Assembly (NCBI GenBank): GCA_031258335.1
Contig: JAIRMY010000074.1
Span: 1 to 6,356 of the forward strand
Direction of reading: 5' to 3'
Source of the DNA: Spirochaetaceae bacterium
Lineage (GTDB): Bacteria; Spirochaetota; Spirochaetia; Treponematales; Breznakiellaceae
DNA length: 6,356 bases
The stretch's first letter is position 1. Each line of letters begins with the position of its first letter. A model generated the notes under the pieces. It did no database searches, was not told the DNA's origin, and saw nothing but the letters and a program-made list of their open reading frames with translations. Positions 5,248 to 6,356 of this stretch are shown piece after piece. The translations under genes were made by a program, and so were the position numbers.

Positions 5248-6070
5248 GATTATAGTGAAGACGCTGAATATTGTTAAGGCTGACCCCGCGGGTAACATCA
5301 CGGTCTTTGTGTTAAACGGGGAAGACTTAGGCGAGGCTGAACGGCTCCGGGCGGCAGGCCTGCTGCTCGCCGACAAGGCTCTGGGCGCGGAACAGGCGGG
5401 GTTCGTCTCCGCGCCGCCCCCGGACGGCGGTTTGTGGCGGCTTACTATGGCGGGAGGGGAGTTTTGCGGCAACGCGGCGCGTAGTTTCGGCTTGTTCGTA
5501 GCGCGAAAAATGGGACTCAGCGGAAGGCAGACGGTAAACGTCCTTGTAAGCGGGGCTGAAGGGACTCTCGCCGTTGATGTTGACTGCGATTCAGGCGAGG
5601 CCTGCGCCGCGATACCGCCTCCGTATGACGGAGGCGGTATCTATTTTGACGGTAAACCGTTGAATTATTACCGTTTCGGCGGCATAAGCCACATAATCGC
5701 CTGCGACATAGAACCCGGCGCGGAGACATTTTTCAGGATAAAGGAACTATACGAATCGCAAAATAATTTCCCTAGGGATGCGCTTGGGGTGATGTTTTAC
5801 GACACGGCAAAAAAATTCATGCGTCCCGCCGTCTATGTGTACGCGGCGGATACCTTTGTTTTCGAAACAAGCTGCGGTTCGGGTTCCGCCGCGCTTGCCT
5901 GCCGGATTTTTGAAAGACTCCCCCCCAGCGCCGCTCAGCAAAGCATCCCCATAAAACAACCCGGCGGCATCATCACCGTCGGTATAACGGGTCAGGGCAA
6001 AGTAGTAAAGAGCATAACGATAGGCGGCAGGGTCTATCTTTCTACGGCGGCTGTGCAGATAGACTTGTAA
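5246..6070 (+). CDS. DapF-fold amino-acid racemase/epimerase (diaminopimelate epimerase-like, atypical motifs)
   Basis: This 274-residue cofactor-independent racemase/epimerase would use two cysteines to move the alpha-proton. The first half carries GGEFCGNAARS with C74 and R79, and the second carries ETSCGSGSAALAC with C210, the two expected catalytic cysteines. H149 (GGISHIIACD) lines up with the substrate-pocket histidine of DapF. Several canonical DapF marks differ. HGLGNDF near the N-terminus is replaced by ADPAGNITVFV, the NADGSEAEMCGN-type loop is shorter (MAGGEFCGN), and the Glu-Arg pair 9 residues before the second cysteine is missing. These changes resemble histidine racemases such as staphylopine CntK, as I recall them. 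Meso-diaminopimelate formation is therefore possible but not assured, and I give no symbol. The ATG at 5246 lacks a ribosome site; GTG at 5255 is an alternative (271 residues). It is divergent from the leftward operon, and IS debris starts at its stop codon. Confidence 0.85.
   Translation: MIIVKTLNIVKADPAGNITVFVLNGEDLGEAERLRAAGLLLADKALGAEQAGFVSAPPPDGGLWRLTMAGGEFCGNAARSFGLFVARKMGLSGRQTVNVLVSGAEGTLAVDVDCDSGEACAAIPPPYDGGGIYFDGKPLNYYRFGGISHIIACDIEPGAETFFRIKELYESQNNFPRDALGVMFYDTAKKFMRPAVYVYAADTFVFETSCGSGSAALACRIFERLPPSAAQQSIPIKQPGGIITVGITGQGKVVKSITIGGRVYLSTAAVQIDL
5612..5640. repeat. Perfect 13-bp inverted repeat with 3-nt loop inside the DapF-like gene
   Basis: The arms at 5612-5624 and 5628-5640 are exact reverse complements (ATACCGCCTCCGT and ACGGAGGCGGTAT) around the loop ATG. 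The arms fall in frame on codons 123-132 and encode IPPPYDGGGI, so the reading frame is kept. Such a stable hairpin within coding sequence is unusual. No uridine tract follows directly, so it is not a standard terminator on the plus strand. Confidence 0.9.
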
Positions 6071-6167
6071 ACGCTTTTTTCAGATGCTTTAACCACCGTG
6101 TGCTCAGCCTGAGTTTCCTCGCCGCCTGCTTCACCGTGTAGGCTCCGTCTATCGCGCCCTTAATTAC
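6069..6167 (-). pseudogene. Remnant of transposase N-terminal helix-turn-helix (ISNCY/IS481-like)
   Basis: The minus strand from 6167 to about 6069 encodes VIKGAIDGAYTVKQAARKLR followed by LSTRWLKHLKKAF. This matches the typical opening helix-turn-helix of ISNCY-type transposases: a 'V..G..T..EAA..L..S.R....LKK' pattern. It is bounded by a TAA at 6168-6170 on the upstream side and has no start codon. On the downstream side it dissolves at the 3' end of the DapF-like gene, with the frame ending at 6042-6044. Only about 33 residues survive, so it is a non-functional fragment. No terminal inverted repeats or target duplications are visible. The exact IS family is uncertain because only the HTH remains. 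Confidence 0.55.
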
Positions 6168-6227
6168 TTATCAACGACAAAGCTCAAAAATTCCGCTTGA
6201 CTTATCGCCGGAATCTGGCGATACTGA

Positions 6228-6356
6228 AGGAATAATGGCACGCGGAGAATCGTGGATGAGAAGGTTCGTGTAGGGGATTGGAAAGGGGATACGGTTGAGG
6301 GAGCTGGGAAAACGGCATATATTGCCACTTTTGTTGAAAAGACGAGCAAATTATTG
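6228..6356 (+). pseudogene. IS30-family transposase fragment, 5' truncated, continues past right edge
   Basis: In the plus frame from 6228 to 6356 the sequence reads RNNGTRRIVDEKVRVGDWKG and then DTVEGAGKTAYIATFVEKTSKLL. This is the start of the IS30 DDE domain, where the family usually has R(I/V)GDWEGDTV and a first catalytic aspartate, here D at 6288-6290. A lysine replaces the usual glutamate of WEGD. The frame has stops at 6225-6227 and 6198-6200 and no start codon, so the N-terminal DNA-binding half is missing or shifted. A second frame at 6170-6232 (INDKAQKFRLTYRRNLAILKE) may be the preceding segment in a different phase, which would mean a frameshift near 6230. The rest of the domain lies outside the window, so decay further on cannot be judged. 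Confidence 0.7.

Noticed and set aside
6061..6080. T-run CGCTTTTTT after the DapF-like stop as a terminator
   Set aside because: No stable GC hairpin precedes the T tract. The run also reads as AAA lysine codons of the ISNCY-like remnant on the other strand.
6164..6349. Minus-strand open frame of 61 codons at the right edge
   Set aside because: The opposite strand encodes a recognisable IS30 transposase segment, so this frame is its shadow.

Overview
The window is a compact bacterial segment, moderately GC-rich, with Shine-Dalgarno-led genes and very short gaps. The genus cannot be fixed from sequence alone. The single-domain RecA/KaiC-like ATPase resembles, from memory, proteins common in spirochaetes (Treponema-like), and decayed IS fragments would suit a gut-associated treponeme. 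This is a tentative inference.

Positions 1-5159 form one leftward (minus-strand) gene train. In transcription order it holds a DJ-1/PfpI-family protein (5159-4593), a small RecA/KaiC-like P-loop ATPase (4526-3828), a membrane-anchored family-2 glycosyltransferase of the GtrB/DPM1 type (3824-2802), the acetolactate synthase catalytic subunit ilvB (2784-1075), an ABC-2 type ATPase (1064-204) and the start of its permease (217 to beyond the left edge). The gaps are 66, 3, 17 and 10 bp, and the last pair overlaps by 14 bp, so most of it is probably one operon. The functions are mixed and do not form one obvious pathway. No ilvN/ilvH regulatory subunit follows ilvB.

Positions 5160-5245 are a divergent intergenic region packed with CTTGT/ACAAG-type direct and inverted repeats. 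A perfect TATAAT box overlaps the annotated start of the rightward gene. That gene (5246-6070) encodes a DapF-fold, two-cysteine amino-acid racemase/epimerase. Both catalytic cysteines are present, but its motifs depart from canonical diaminopimelate epimerase and look closer to histidine-racemase/CntK-type relatives. A perfect 13-bp hairpin is embedded in its coding sequence.

From about 6069 to the right edge the DNA is a small graveyard of insertion sequences. A minus-strand fragment of the N-terminal helix-turn-helix of an ISNCY/IS481-like transposase abuts the epimerase stop codon. It is followed by a plus-strand fragment of an IS30-family transposase that runs off the window. I see no complete, clearly new defence or mobile system here. 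The points most worth checking are the atypical DapF homologue with its repeat-rich promoter, and the RecA-like ATPase in a biosynthetic operon.
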